Positions 1 to 5,905 of a DNA stretch of 7,174 nt are shown here, one piece after another. Below the pieces are notes generated by a model. It worked only from the letters and a program-made list of their open reading frames with translations. It had not been told where the DNA came from and made no database searches. The DNA comes from Hydrogenophaga sp. (GTDB lineage Bacteria; Pseudomonadota; Gammaproteobacteria; Burkholderiales; Burkholderiaceae_C). Each line of letters opens with the position of its first letter. Position 1 is the first letter of the stretch. Location of the stretch: assembly GCA_025458415.1 (NCBI GenBank), contig JALOSN010000048.1, positions 1 through 7,174 of the forward strand, written 5' to 3'. The position numbers and the translations under genes are program-made.

Positions 1-335
1 TCACAATGCAAGATTTGCGTTCGGAGGTGAGTACCCTCGTTTTCGGGTAGGGTTGTCGTAGGGGGATCGAAACGTGCACAGTTCGACAGAGCACTAGTTT
101 CCAGCTAGCACTCCATTTACATGTCACTTGATCCTTGTACCGTTGTCGAGTTATTTCAATTGTTCAGTTTTGTTTCCGCCCGCCGGTCTCCTGCCCGATG
201 AAAACTAGGCCTGCCGCTCCAGGCACTTTGTTTGAGCCATTCACTGCCAAGTAAAATTTTGGCCGCCAAACAATTCAGTTTAGTGAGTTCATTATTCTAA
301 GGATCATTACTTTCATTTACAAGAGTAACACATTC
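1..335. other. Low-GC non-coding flank of unknown origin abutting the truncated patD
   Basis: This stretch contains no convincing gene on either strand. The open frames are short and match no family I know. By hand count it is about 46% GC, while the neighbouring genes are visibly richer (about 60-70%). It joins the aldehyde dehydrogenase gene near position 335-338, exactly where homology to the PatD family stops, so it was probably brought in by an insertion or a rearrangement. The end of an insertion sequence, the edge of a genomic island, a deletion junction or an assembly join would all fit. I do not recognise a named transposon terminus, and a target duplication cannot be tested because only one junction is visible. 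One small hairpin (209-224) is the only clear local structure. That it is foreign is inference from composition and the broken gene. Confidence 0.55.
209..224. terminator. Possible weak bidirectional hairpin terminator
   Basis: Arms GCCTG (209-213) and CAGGC (220-224) pair perfectly around a 6-base loop. The downstream side on the plus strand is T-rich (ACTTTGTTT), and on the minus strand the hairpin is followed by CTAGTTTTC. The stem is only 5 bp and neither T tract is continuous, so termination would be weak at best. Chance is a real alternative. Confidence 0.2.
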
Positions 336-1655
336 TGTGCAACCGTACTGCAGTTGCCTGGCCACGCGCATGGCCTTGCTGACGTCCTGGGTCCAGACGC
401 TCGACGCCAGTCCGTAGTCGGAGTCGTTGGCCCAGCCCACCACCTGTTCGGCGTCTGAAAAGCGTGTGACCGAAACCACGGGGCCGAAGACCTCGCGACG
501 CACGATCTCGTCGTCCTGCTTCGCGCCGGCAATGACGGTGGGCTCGTAGAAGAAGCCATTGCCCTGGCGCAGCTTGCCACCCGTGGTGATTTCCATGTGG
601 CCGGTCATCTGTGCGCGCTCGACAAAACTGGCCACGCGGTTGCGCTGGCGGTCCGAGATCAGCGGACCCAGTTCCACGCCGTCCTCATCCTGCGTGCCCA
701 TCTTGAGCGTGGATACGGCGCTGCTCAGTTCGGCGACCAGCTTGTCGTAGATCTTCGGGCCGGCGTAGATGCGACAGGCGGCGGTGCAATCCTGGCCGGC
801 GTTGTAGTAGCCGAAGGTCCGCACGCCAGCCACCACTTCTTCCAGGTTGGCGTCGTCGAAGACAATGACCGGGGCCTTGCCGCCCAGCTCCAGATGCGTG
901 CGCTTGAGCGTGCCGGAAGCCGCCTGCAGGATCTTTCGCCCGGTCGACACATCCCCGGTAACCGAGACCATGCGCACCTGCGGGTGCTCCACCAGGGGCT
1001 GGCCCACGCTGGCACCACGGCCGCAGATCACGTTGAGCACGCCTTTGGGCAGGATCTCGGCGGCCAGGCGGCCGAACAGCAGCGCGGTCAGCGGCGTCTG
1101 TTCGCTGGGCTTGAGCACCACCGTGTTGCCGGCGGCCAGCGCGGGAGCGGTTTTCCAGGCGGCCATCATGAGCGGGTAGTTCCAGGGTGCGATGGAGGCC
1201 ACCACGCCGATGGGGTCGCGCCGGATCATGCTGGTGTGGCCAGCCAGGTATTCGCCGGCGATCGAGCCCGTCATGCAGCGGGCGGCGCCAGCGAAGTAGC
1301 GGAAGCAGTCGGCAATGGCGGGGATCTCGTCGCCCAAAGCGCGGGCGTAGGGCTTGCCACAGTTGAGCGACTCCAGGCGCGCGAACTCCGTGGCGTTGGC
1401 TTCCACCAGATCGGCCAGCTTGAGCAGCAGGTTGCTGCGCTCACCCGGCGTGGTCTGCGACCAGGATTCCCAGGCGCGGCTGGCAGCCGAGACCGCACGC
1501 GCCACCTGTTCGGGCGATGCTTCCCGCACGTTGCACAGCACCTCGCCCGTGGCCGGGTTGAGAATGGGTTCCTCGGACCCTTCTCCGTTCACGATCTGCT
1601 GGTCGATCAGCAGTTCGGTGGGGAACCGCAGGATGGTTTCGGATGGGTGTCCCAT
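297..1655 (-). CDS. patD: Gamma-aminobutyraldehyde dehydrogenase, 3'-truncated (probable pseudogene)
   Basis: PatD (YdcW) oxidises 4-aminobutanal to GABA with NAD+ in putrescine breakdown, in the cytoplasm. The ORF is 452 residues; E. coli PatD is about 474. Visible ALDH landmarks are APWNY with Asn159, KPSE with Lys182, ELGGK with the general base Glu256, the nucleophile Cys290 in AGQDCTAAC, and EVFGPVVS with Glu388. Similarity to PatD is close up to LQYGCT at residue 440. The next 12 residues are unrelated and end at a TAG. The missing part is the family's conserved C-terminus (the WVNTH, GG.K.SG.GKD and terminal Y.VVRHV regions), which completes the active site and the subunit interface. 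Activity or folding is therefore doubtful. The ATG at 1655 is supported by AAGGAG at 1664-1669. It is the last gene of the operon, 43 bp after the ydcV-like permease. Family assignment is very sure; loss of function is inference. Confidence 0.9.
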   Translation of the reverse strand: MGHPSETILRFPTELLIDQQIVNGEGSEEPILNPATGEVLCNVREASPEQVARAVSAASRAWESWSQTTPGERSNLLLKLADLVEANATEFARLESLNCGKPYARALGDEIPAIADCFRYFAGAARCMTGSIAGEYLAGHTSMIRRDPIGVVASIAPWNYPLMMAAWKTAPALAAGNTVVLKPSEQTPLTALLFGRLAAEILPKGVLNVICGRGASVGQPLVEHPQVRMVSVTGDVSTGRKILQAASGTLKRTHLELGGKAPVIVFDDANLEEVVAGVRTFGYYNAGQDCTAACRIYAGPKIYDKLVAELSSAVSTLKMGTQDEDGVELGPLISDRQRNRVASFVERAQMTGHMEITTGGKLRQGNGFFYEPTVIAGAKQDDEIVRREVFGPVVSVTRFSDAEQVVGWANDSDYGLASSVWTQDVSKAMRVARQLQYGCTECVTLVNESNDP

Positions 1656-1663
1656 GGTCTGGT

Positions 1664-1669
1664 CTCCTT
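1664..1669 (-). promoter_or_regulatory. Ribosome binding site of patD
   Basis: On the minus strand AAGGAG lies 8 bases before the ATG at 1655. It is the strongest Shine-Dalgarno sequence of the operon and fixes the start. It also shows that patD is translated independently of the upstream permease. Confidence 0.7.
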
Positions 1670-1698
1670 GAATGATTGGTTGGGTGTGGGGCAGGCAG

Positions 1699-2520
1699 TC
1701 AGCGGTTCTGGCTGTCCTCGTCGGCGCGTGTCAGCCAGTAGGCGAGCACGATGGGGATGAACGTGAGCGCGATCATGAACACCGCGACGACGTTGGTCAC
1801 GGGGCGCTGGCGCGGCCGGATCAGCTCCTGCAGCATCCAGATCGGAAGGGTGGTCTGCTGCCCGGCGGTGAAGGTGGTGACGATGACCTCGTCGAAACTC
1901 AGGGCGAAGGCCAGCAGGCCGCCGGCCAGCAGCGCCGAGCCCAGTTGGGGCAGCAGCACGTAGCGGAAGGTCTGGAAGGCGTTGGCCCCCAGGTCCATGG
2001 AAGCCTCGATCAGCGCCGGGCTGATGCGTCGCAGCCGCGCCACCGCGTTGTTGTAGACCACGACCACGCAGAACGTTGCATGGCCGATCACGATCGTCCA
2101 GAAGCTGAAGGGGATCTCCAGGGCGTGGTAGGACGAGCGCAGCGCGATGCCGGTGATGACGCCGGGCAGGGCAATGGGCAGGATGAGCAGCAGGTTCACC
2201 GCATCGCGCCCGAAGAACTGCGTGCGCGCCAGCGCGCCGGCCGCCAGCGTGCCCAGCACCATGGCGATGCCGGTGGCCCAGAGCGCGACCTCGAAGGAGA
2301 GCTTCATCGCGTCCCAGACATCCTGACGCTCCATGGCCACACCAAACCACTGCGTGGTCAGGCCCGGGGGCGGGAAGACGTAGCTTTTGTCTTCGCTGCT
2401 GAAGGCGTAAAGGATGATCAGCGCCAGCGGAATGTGCAGGAAGAGCACGCCAACCCAGGTGGCCACCTTGAGCCCCAGCGAGGCGCCGCGCTGCGGCTTG
2501 GAGAATTTGTCAGAGCGCAT
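1699..2520 (-). CDS. ydcV: Polyamine-type ABC transporter permease (YdcV/PotC-PotI family)
   Basis: Inner-membrane permease subunit of 273 residues, the usual size for PotC/PotI/YdcV proteins. Hydrophobic segments are visible near residues 18-40, 76-98, 106-128, 140-160, 193-215 and 242-262, giving the expected six spans. The cytoplasmic EAA loop that docks on the ATPase is present at 172-191 (EASMDLGAN, then LLPQ). It should pair with the YdcU-like subunit to form the channel for a putrescine-like or other small cationic substrate; the substrate is inferred from the family and the patD neighbour. The start overlaps the end of the upstream permease gene by 11 bp, and AAGGGGG at 2527-2533 sits 6 bases before the ATG, so coupling is likely. 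The charged, polar C-terminus is ordinary. No truncation or missing motif is seen. Confidence 0.93.
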   Translation of the reverse strand: MRSDKFSKPQRGASLGLKVATWVGVLFLHIPLALIILYAFSSEDKSYVFPPPGLTTQWFGVAMERQDVWDAMKLSFEVALWATGIAMVLGTLAAGALARTQFFGRDAVNLLLILPIALPGVITGIALRSSYHALEIPFSFWTIVIGHATFCVVVVYNNAVARLRRISPALIEASMDLGANAFQTFRYVLLPQLGSALLAGGLLAFALSFDEVIVTTFTAGQQTTLPIWMLQELIRPRQRPVTNVVAVFMIALTFIPIVLAYWLTRADEDSQNR

Positions 2521-3448
2521 CGAAAGCCCCCTTGCGCTTGGCCAGCCAGAGGTACAGGCCGATGATCACGATGGGCACCAGCGAGAAGGCCGCGGCAAAG
2601 GGCAGGTTGCCCGCCACGCCCTGCTGGCGGTAGACCACCTGCCCGATGTAGAGCGTGGAATTGCCGATGACCTGCGGGATGATGTAGTCGCCCAGCGTGA
2701 GCGAGAAGGTGAAGATCGATCCCGCGGCGATGCCCGGCATGGCCAGCGGGACGATGACCTGCCGGAAGGTCTGGGCAGGACTTGCGCCAAGATCGGCAGA
2801 GGCCTCCAGGTAGGAGCCCGGGATGCGCTCGATGGCCGCCATGATGGGCAGGATCATGAAGGGCAGCCACATGTAGACGAACACGATGAAGGTGCCCAGA
2901 GACGAGAAGCTCAGCGAGCTGCCGCCCACCACCGGCAGCGACAGCAGGGCTTCGAGCAAGCCCTCCAGGTTCAGGGCATGCAGCAGCCAGGAAATGGCGC
3001 CTTCCTTGGCCAGCAGCAGCTTCCAGGCGTAGAGGCGCACCAGATAGCTGGACCAGAGCGGCAGCATCACCGCGACATACAACAGCGCCTTCTGCGGGCC
3101 GCGCGCATAGCGCGCCATGTAGTAGGCGATGGGAAAGCCGATGGCCGTACAAGCCACGGTGACGGCCACCGCCATCACCGTGCTGCGAATGGCCACGTCC
3201 ACGTTGGTGGGCGAGAAGATCTCGACAAAGTTGGAGAAGCCGACTTCGCGCACCACCTGACCGGTGAAGTCGTCGAGGCGGAAGAAGCTGTTGGCCAGCA
3301 GGCTGAACAGCGAGCCCAGGTAGATGACGCCGAACCACAGCAGGGGAGGTACCAGCAGCAGGGCCAGCAGCAGGCCTCGCCGTGTGTAGATCAGGGTGGA
3401 CAGCCGGTCAGCCAGGCTGTCGCGCCGGGGGAAGGTGGCGTTGCTCAT
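2510..3448 (-). CDS. ydcU: Polyamine-type ABC transporter permease (YdcU/PotB-PotH family)
   Basis: Inner-membrane permease of 312 residues, matching PotB/PotH/YdcU in length and layout. A hydrophilic N-terminus rich in Arg and Lys is followed by hydrophobic segments at about 25-52, 88-111, 119-141, 184-207, 234-256 and 284-302. The EAA motif is at 215-235 (EASADLGAS, then a conserved Pro), and GDYIIP near 253-258 is typical of this permease group. It forms the heterodimeric channel with the YdcV-like subunit. Its ATG shares an ATGA with the TGA of the ATPase gene (3445-3448), and no good ribosome site of its own is seen, so it is probably translated by reinitiation after ydcT. No defects are visible. 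Confidence 0.93.
   Translation of the reverse strand: MSNATFPRRDSLADRLSTLIYTRRGLLLALLLVPPLLWFGVIYLGSLFSLLANSFFRLDDFTGQVVREVGFSNFVEIFSPTNVDVAIRSTVMAVAVTVACTAIGFPIAYYMARYARGPQKALLYVAVMLPLWSSYLVRLYAWKLLLAKEGAISWLLHALNLEGLLEALLSLPVVGGSSLSFSSLGTFIVFVYMWLPFMILPIMAAIERIPGSYLEASADLGASPAQTFRQVIVPLAMPGIAAGSIFTFSLTLGDYIIPQVIGNSTLYIGQVVYRQQGVAGNLPFAAAFSLVPIVIIGLYLWLAKRKGAFDAL
2527..2533 (-). promoter_or_regulatory. Ribosome binding site of the ydcV-like gene, inside ydcU coding sequence
   Basis: AAGGGGG on the minus strand, 6 bases before the ATG at 2520. It lies inside the last codons of the upstream permease gene, which fits coupled translation of the two channel subunits. Confidence 0.55.
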
Positions 3449-4473
3449 GCGGCTTCAATGATGTGCATGGCGGCGTCGCTCCAGTGGACCTGCACGTCGG
3501 CACCGACTTCCGGGGTGTTTGCCCTGCCGTGCACCGGCACGTCGGCCAGCAGGCTGGAGCCACCCCGCTCGGGCTGCACGCGCACACGCCAGAACGCGCC
3601 GAAGAATTGCACCTCGCGCACGGTGCCACGCGTTCGCGGCGTGGCGCTTGTGGCCTCGGAGGCTGGCTGCAGATGGATCAGTTCGGGTCGGATCATCAGC
3701 GCTTCGGCGGCAGCGTACTGGCGCGCATCGCCGCCCTGCAGCACATTGGCTGCGCCCACGAACTCGGCCACGAAGCGCGTCGCCGGGCGGTTGTAGAGCT
3801 CATCCGGCGTCGCAACCTGTTCCAGGCGGCCCTTGTTGAACACACCGATGCGGTCGCTCATGGACAGGGCTTCGTGCTGGTCGTGCGTCACAAAGATGAA
3901 GGTGATGCCCAGCTTGCGCTGCAGGCCCTTGAGTTCGCTCTGCATCTGCTCGCGCAGCTTGAGGTCGAGCGCGCCAAGGGGTTCGTCGAGCAGCAAGACC
4001 TGGGGCTCGCTGATCAGGGCTCGGGCCAGGGCTACCCGCTGGCGCTGGCCCCCGGAGAGCTGGGGTGGTTTTCGCTGGCCGACATCGGGCAGCTGTACGG
4101 TTTCCAACAGCTGCTGGGCTTTCTTTTCACGGGAGGCGCGGTTCACACCGCGCACCATGAGGCTGTAGGCCACGTTGTCCAGGATGCTCATGTGCGGGAA
4201 GAGCGCGTAGTCCTGGAAAACGGTGTTCACCGGGCGTGCGTAAGGTGGGAGCTGGCTCACGTCCTGGCCATGGATGGCGATGTGGCCATTGGTGGGCAGG
4301 GTGAAACCGCCGATCATGCGCAGGCAGGTGGTCTTGCCCGAGCCCGAAGGGCCCAGCAAGGTGAAGAACTCACCCGGGCGGACCTCCAGATCCACGCCGG
4401 CCACCGCATGCACGGTCTTGCCGGCCGAACGGAACACGCACGACACGTCGCGCAAACTGACAGCCGAACTCAT
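3445..4473 (-). CDS. ydcT: Polyamine-type ABC transporter ATP-binding protein (YdcT/PotA-PotG family)
   Basis: Cytoplasmic ATPase of 342 residues that drives import. All motifs are intact: Walker A GPSGSGKT at 41-48, Q-loop Gln87 in VFQDYALFPH, signature LSGGQ at 139-143, Walker B VLLLDEP at 159-165, D-loop ALD at 168-170 and switch His197 in VTHDQ. The C-terminal part (about 240-340), with MIRPE at 260-264, is the TOBE regulatory domain usual in PotA and MalK relatives. The ATG at 4473 has AAAGG at 4484-4488, 10 bases upstream, which is weak. The gene overlaps the ydcU-like permease by 4 bp. It is separated from the binding-protein gene by 81 bp holding a stable hairpin, which suggests lower expression than the binding protein. 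Substrate specificity cannot be read from this subunit. Confidence 0.95.
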   Translation of the reverse strand: MSSAVSLRDVSCVFRSAGKTVHAVAGVDLEVRPGEFFTLLGPSGSGKTTCLRMIGGFTLPTNGHIAIHGQDVSQLPPYARPVNTVFQDYALFPHMSILDNVAYSLMVRGVNRASREKKAQQLLETVQLPDVGQRKPPQLSGGQRQRVALARALISEPQVLLLDEPLGALDLKLREQMQSELKGLQRKLGITFIFVTHDQHEALSMSDRIGVFNKGRLEQVATPDELYNRPATRFVAEFVGAANVLQGGDARQYAAAEALMIRPELIHLQPASEATSATPRTRGTVREVQFFGAFWRVRVQPERGGSSLLADVPVHGRANTPEVGADVQVHWSDAAMHIIEAA

Positions 4474-4509
4474 CGGTGAGAAACCTTTGCTTGGGGAAAC
4501 AAGGGGGGA

Positions 4510-4533
4510 GGGCCGGCGCTCAGTCGCCGGCCC
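4510..4533 (-). promoter_or_regulatory. Intercistronic hairpin between ydcS- and ydcT-like genes
   Basis: Perfect 9-bp GC-only arms GGGCCGGCG (4510-4518) and CGCCGGCCC (4525-4533) enclose a 6-base loop. It begins 21 bases after the stop codon of the binding-protein gene. In the transcribed direction it is followed by CTCCCCCC, not by a U tract, so it is not a standard intrinsic terminator. In binding-protein transporter operons such hairpins commonly stabilise the upstream message or cause partial stops, giving an excess of periplasmic protein. That role here is inferred. Confidence 0.6.
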
Positions 4534-4554
4534 GCTCAGGCACTCAGGAACAGA

Positions 4555-5715
4555 TCAGCGACCGCCCAGGATGGCGATGTAGTCGGACACCCACTTGTGG
4601 TACGGGATGCACTGGTTGTTCTGCGTCTTGCACTGGGTGGTCGGCGTCTTCCAGAAGGAGATGCGCTCGAAGTCGTTGTAGCCCTGACGTGCACAGCCCT
4701 CGTCGCCCAGCAGCTTGTTGCCCTTGCAGGCGGCGGGCACGGCCGGCACCGAACCAAACCAGGCCGAGAGGTCACCCTGCAGCTTGGGGTTGAGCGAGTG
4801 CTCCAGCCACATGTAGGCGCAGTTGGGGTGCTTGGCGTCGGCGTGCATCATGGTCGAGTCCGCCCAGCCGGTGGCGCCTTCGACCGGCACCACGGTGGCG
4901 ATCGGGGCCTTCTTGGACCCCAGGATGTTGGCCTGGAACTGCCAGCTGCCGGAGGCGACGACGCCTTCGTTGGTGAAGTCGTCGATCTGCACAAAGGCGT
5001 CGTGCCAGTACTTGCCCACGATCTTGCGCTGCGCACGCAGCACTTCCAGCGCGGCCTTGTACTGGGCCTCGTTGAGTTCGTAGGGGTCCTTGATGCCCAG
5101 TGCCGGGTTCTTCTTCATCAGGTAGAGCGCGGCATCCGCGATGTAGATCGGGCCGTCGAAGGCCTGCACGCGGCCCTTGTTGCTCTTGCCGTCCGGCAGG
5201 GTCTGCTCTTCGAACACCACGCTCCAGCTGGTGGGCTTCTTGTCGCCGAAGACCTTGGTGTTGTACATCAGCACGTTCCAGCCCCACTGGTAGGGCACGC
5301 CGTAGTGGGTGTTGCCCTCGTAGTGCCACGGGGCCTTTTGCAGGCGCGGGTCGATGTTCTTGTAGCTGGGGATCAGGCTGACGTTGATGGGCTGCACCTT
5401 CTTGCCGCGGATCAGGCGGGTGCTGGCGTCGCCGGAGGCGGTCACGAGGTCAAAGCCGCCCTCGTTCATCAGCGCCACCATCTCGTCGGAGGTGCCGGCG
5501 GTCTTGACGTTGACCTTGCAACCCGTGGCCTTCTCGAAGCCGGTGACCCAGTCGAAATCCTTGGAGGTGGCGCCGCGTTCGATGTACCCGGCCCAAGCCA
5601 CGATGTCGACCTGGCCCTCGCCCTTGCCGACTTTCTGCACCATCTTCTGCGCCTGGCTGGTGCCGGCCATGGCCAGCAGGCCGGCGGCGACTGCCGCGTA
5701 CTTCAGTAGCTTCAT
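4555..5715 (-). CDS. ydcS: Periplasmic substrate-binding protein, YdcS-like (PotD/PotF superfamily)
   Basis: Periplasmic receptor of 386 residues that delivers substrate to the YdcTUV complex. I chose the ATG at 5715 because GGAG lies 5 bases before it and because MKLLKY followed by an Ala-rich core is a classic signal peptide, with cleavage probably after SQA at residue 22. An ATG five codons upstream (5730) lacks a ribosome site. The mature protein closely resembles E. coli YdcS along its whole length, including AGYIERG (42-48), VTASGDAS (91-98), GVPYQWGWN (139-147), DGPIYIADAAL (188-198), ATGWAD (281-286), HPNCAYMW (296-303) and the C-terminal DYIAILGGR. YdcS is tied to putrescine import, and the E. 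coli protein has also been reported to have poly-3-hydroxybutyrate synthase activity. Six cysteines remain after processing; the pairs 330/341 and 362/369 could form disulfides. It is the first gene of the operon. Exact ligand unproven. Confidence 0.93.
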   Translation of the reverse strand: MKLLKYAAVAAGLLAMAGTSQAQKMVQKVGKGEGQVDIVAWAGYIERGATSKDFDWVTGFEKATGCKVNVKTAGTSDEMVALMNEGGFDLVTASGDASTRLIRGKKVQPINVSLIPSYKNIDPRLQKAPWHYEGNTHYGVPYQWGWNVLMYNTKVFGDKKPTSWSVVFEEQTLPDGKSNKGRVQAFDGPIYIADAALYLMKKNPALGIKDPYELNEAQYKAALEVLRAQRKIVGKYWHDAFVQIDDFTNEGVVASGSWQFQANILGSKKAPIATVVPVEGATGWADSTMMHADAKHPNCAYMWLEHSLNPKLQGDLSAWFGSVPAVPAACKGNKLLGDEGCARQGYNDFERISFWKTPTTQCKTQNNQCIPYHKWVSDYIAILGGR

Positions 5716-5855
5716 GTCATCTCCACACATTCAGGTTGATCGGATTCCAGCCGGGCCGGGCCTGCGCTGGTGCATCTGGCCCGCTCGGGCCGAAGGCAAG
5801 GCGAATGTAGTCTTGACCATCGGGTACGCACAGTTCAATATTCGGAGCCTTCCCT

Positions 5856-5870
5856 ATCTAAAGAATAGAT
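5856..5870. promoter_or_regulatory. LysR-family operator (ATC-N9-GAT box)
   Basis: ATC at 5856-5858 and GAT at 5868-5870 are separated by exactly 9 bases, which also satisfies the T-N11-A rule for LysR-type regulators. The inverted repeat is longer than the minimum: TATCTA (5855-5860) and TAGATA (5866-5871) are perfect complements around AAGAA. It lies 35 bp upstream of the regulator's start and about 140 bp upstream of the ydcS-like start, where a recognition site for autorepression and divergent activation is expected. Confidence 0.6.
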
Positions 5871-5874
5871 ATCA

Positions 5875-5886
5875 AGGGTTAACCCT
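5875..5886. promoter_or_regulatory. Perfect 12-bp palindrome, possible second operator site
   Basis: AGGGTTAACCCT is identical on both strands and lies 4 bp from the LysR box, ending 19 bp before the regulator's ATG. It lacks the T-N11-A arrangement of the neighbouring box, so it could be a site for another factor or a variant half of the regulator's extended footprint. Function is unproven. Confidence 0.35.
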
Positions 5887-5905
5887 GAAATTTTTGCGCA
5901 CCAGA

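Larger units (their letters stand above)
5716..5905. promoter_or_regulatory. Divergent control region of the transporter operon and the LysR-type regulator
   Basis: These 190 bp separate the two divergent start codons and should hold both promoters. The half nearer the regulator is AT-rich and contains a LysR box and a palindrome. The half nearer ydcS is GC-rich and can fold in the operon leader: GGCCC (5778-5782) pairs with GGGCC (5787-5791), and CCAGC (5747-5751) with GCTGG (5766-5770). A possible rightward promoter is TTGACC at 5813-5818 with CAATAT at 5836-5841, a 17-base gap but a poor -10. I see no strong sigma-70 promoter towards ydcS, which would fit dependence on an activator. Confidence 0.6.

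Noticed and set aside
29..61. Short frames at the left edge as the tail of a transposase, and the small TACCC/GGGTA hairpin at about 33-50
   Set aside because: The peptides are about 15-20 residues with no recognisable motif, and the stem is only five perfect pairs.
55..120. tRNA-like segment on the minus strand (GTTTCGATCC resembling a T loop)
   Set aside because: The flanking bases do not form a T stem or an acceptor stem, and no anticodon arm can be drawn.
296..310. AAGGATCATTA resembling the 3' end of eukaryotic 18S rRNA
   Set aside because: Only about 11 bases match and the upstream rRNA sequence is absent, so it is coincidence.
112..321. CATTTACA repeated at 114-121 and 314-321, and AAGGATCA at 299-306 with its complement at 129-136, as transposase-binding repeats
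   Set aside because: Shared 8-mers in about 335 bases are expected by chance roughly once, the flanking bases do not match, and no consistent array emerges.
597..1760. Long plus-strand open frame (387 codons) opposite patD
   Set aside because: It is the antisense shadow of the GC-rich aldehyde dehydrogenase gene. Its protein is rich in His, Gly, Ala and Arg, matches no family I know, and the minus strand carries clear ALDH motifs.
1672..3796. Long plus-strand open frames opposite the two permease genes
   Set aside because: They are low-complexity (Arg, Gln, Gly, Asp, His) antisense shadows of the permeases, whose membrane segments and EAA motifs are plain on the other strand.
5716..5730. 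Upstream ATG (5730) as start of the ydcS-like gene
   Set aside because: It adds MCGDD before the signal peptide and has no ribosome site, while the ATG at 5715 has GGAG at the right distance and begins a normal signal sequence.
5384..5905. N-terminal extension of the LysR-type regulator
   Set aside because: The frame is open upstream but runs antisense through the ydcS-like gene and the shared promoter region. LysR proteins start near the MQRHITLKQF segment, and the ATG at 5906 gives the standard length.
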